57,581 nt of DNA from Streptacidiphilus neutrinimicus (GTDB taxonomy: Bacteria > Actinomycetota > Actinomycetes > Streptomycetales > Streptomycetaceae): positions 1-57,581 of the forward strand of contig NZ_BBPO01000019.1 in NCBI RefSeq assembly GCF_000787815.1, written 5' to 3'. The position numbers and the translations under genes were made by a program. The notes beneath the pieces were generated by a model. The model was given only the letters and a program-made list of their open reading frames with translations, made no database searches and was not told where the DNA came from. Of this stretch, positions 56,948 to 57,581 are shown one piece after another (positions within the stretch are counted from its first letter, which is position 1; every line of letters begins with the position of its first letter).

Positions 56948-57581
56948 TCAGCGCTTGCGCACGCCCTGGGCCAGCTCCGCGGTCAGCTCGCGGACCGCCC
57001 CGTAGCCCGCCTCCGGCGTGGCCGCGTCCAGGATCCGCTGCACGAAGGCCGAACCGACGATGACGCCGTCCGCGAAGGCGGCCACCTCCGCCGCCTGCGC
57101 GGCGTTGGAGACGCCGAGGCCCACGCAGACGGGCAGCTCGGTCGTGGCCCGGGTGCGGGCGACCAGGTCCTCGGCCATGTCGCCGACCTGGGCGCGGGTG
57201 CCCGTCACGCCCATGACGGCGGCCGCGTAGACGAAGCCGGTGCCCTTGGCGGTGATGACCGCAAGCCGCTCGTCACGGCTGGAGGGCGCCACCACGAAGA
57301 CCGTCGCCAGCCCCTGCTCGGCGGCGGCCGCGAGCCACTCGTCGGCCTCCTCGACCGGCAGGTCCGGCAGGATGCAGCCCGCGCCGCCGGCCGCCGCCAG
57401 GTCCGCGGCGAAGCGCGCCTGGCCGTACCGGTCGACCGGGTTCCAGTACGTCATGCACAGCACCGGGACGGTCGGGTTGGCGGCGGTGACGGTGCGGATC
57501 GTCTCCAGCACGTCCTTCGTCCGCACGCCCCCGCGCAGCGCGATGTCGTCAGCGGTCTGGATGGTCGCGCCGTCCAGCACC
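56948..57581 (-). CDS. trpA: Tryptophan synthase alpha subunit (partial, N-terminus outside the window)
   Basis: The 210 residues seen are the C-terminal part of TrpA; about 58 N-terminal residues are cut off by the window end. LDGATIQTADDIALRGG contains the catalytic Asp equivalent to Asp60 of the Escherichia coli enzyme. PVLCMTYWNPVDRYG, GCILPDLPVEEADEW and GLGVSNAAQAAEVA (phosphate site) are typical. The subunit cleaves indole-3-glycerol phosphate to indole and glyceraldehyde 3-phosphate and passes indole to TrpB. The stop is followed by a strong terminator, so trpA is the last gene of its operon. Confidence 0.96.
   Translation of the reverse strand, partial: VLDGATIQTADDIALRGGVRTKDVLETIRTVTAANPTVPVLCMTYWNPVDRYGQARFAADLAAAGGAGCILPDLPVEEADEWLAAAAEQGLATVFVVAPSSRDERLAVITAKGTGFVYAAAVMGVTGTRAQVGDMAEDLVARTRATTELPVCVGLGVSNAAQAAEVAAFADGVIVGSAFVQRILDAATPEAGYGAVRELTAELAQGVRKR

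Overview
The window is a chromosomal segment of a very high-GC actinomycete, most likely a member of the Streptomycetaceae (Streptomyces, Kitasatospora or Streptacidiphilus). This rests on the strong G/C bias at third codon positions, frequent GTG starts with GGAGG-type ribosome sites, an ANTAR response regulator, HEPN (SAV_2148-type), SPW_0924-type and DUF3068 proteins, and the core gene order coaE, rpsA, polA, livKHMGF, ANTAR regulator, pyk, gltBD, trpA. The genus cannot be settled by reading alone. No prophage, insertion sequence, CRISPR array or biosynthetic cluster is visible; accessory content is limited to a few lineage-specific blocks and two decayed genes.

Layout. 1-2.6 kb: the end of a sulfur-assimilation operon (SsuB/SsuC-type sulfonate importer, sirohydrochlorin chelatase). 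2.6-3.0 kb: a decayed GNAT acetyltransferase. 3.1-7.2 kb: an MMPL exporter with an 18-bp palindromic TetR-type operator, its likely TetR repressor, and a divergent stand-alone ketoacyl synthase III. 7.3-9.4 kb: a DnaQ-like exonuclease and a HEPN protein with a C-terminal phospholipase-D-like region. 9.7-16.2 kb: glgX/treX, treY, treZ, which make trehalose from glycogen. 16.1-20.7 kb: coaE, a second MMPL exporter, rpsA with a clear promoter. 21.0-23.0 kb: a methyltransferase convergent with a DUF3068 membrane protein and its small partner. 23.1-23.3 kb: remnant of a PotA-like ATPase. 23.5-27.6 kb: polA, a hotdog thioesterase, a membrane-anchored unknown.

27.8-33.5 kb: the complete branched-chain amino acid ABC operon, with a strong hairpin between livK and livH. 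33.5-36.4 kb: ANTAR regulator, tRNA-Leu(CAA), an APC permease. 36.5-43.6 kb: pyruvate kinase, efeO-efeB iron uptake genes without efeU, a secreted phosphoesterase and a lipoprotein. 43.8-49.8 kb: glutamate synthase gltB-gltD behind a GlnR-box-like site. 50.2-50.9 kb: a VIT-type metal transporter preceded by two DtxR/IdeR-type iron boxes. 51.0-54.9 kb: a two-gene ABC exporter divergent from a histidine kinase/LuxR regulator pair. 55.0-56.8 kb: DsbA-like protein, MauE/DoxX-like membrane protein, and a small unknown. 56.9 kb to the end: trpA, cut by the window edge.

Themes: nitrogen and amino acid economy (liv operon, APC permease, gltBD, trpA); metal homeostasis (efeOB, iron-boxed VIT gene); carbon storage (treXYZ, pyk); envelope transport and redox (two MMPLs, ABC exporter with two-component system, DsbA/MauE). 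The best leads for something undescribed are the HEPN/PLD-like fusion beside a 3'-5' exonuclease, the tandem iron boxes, and a 16-base element at nearly the same distance upstream of two amino acid transporters.
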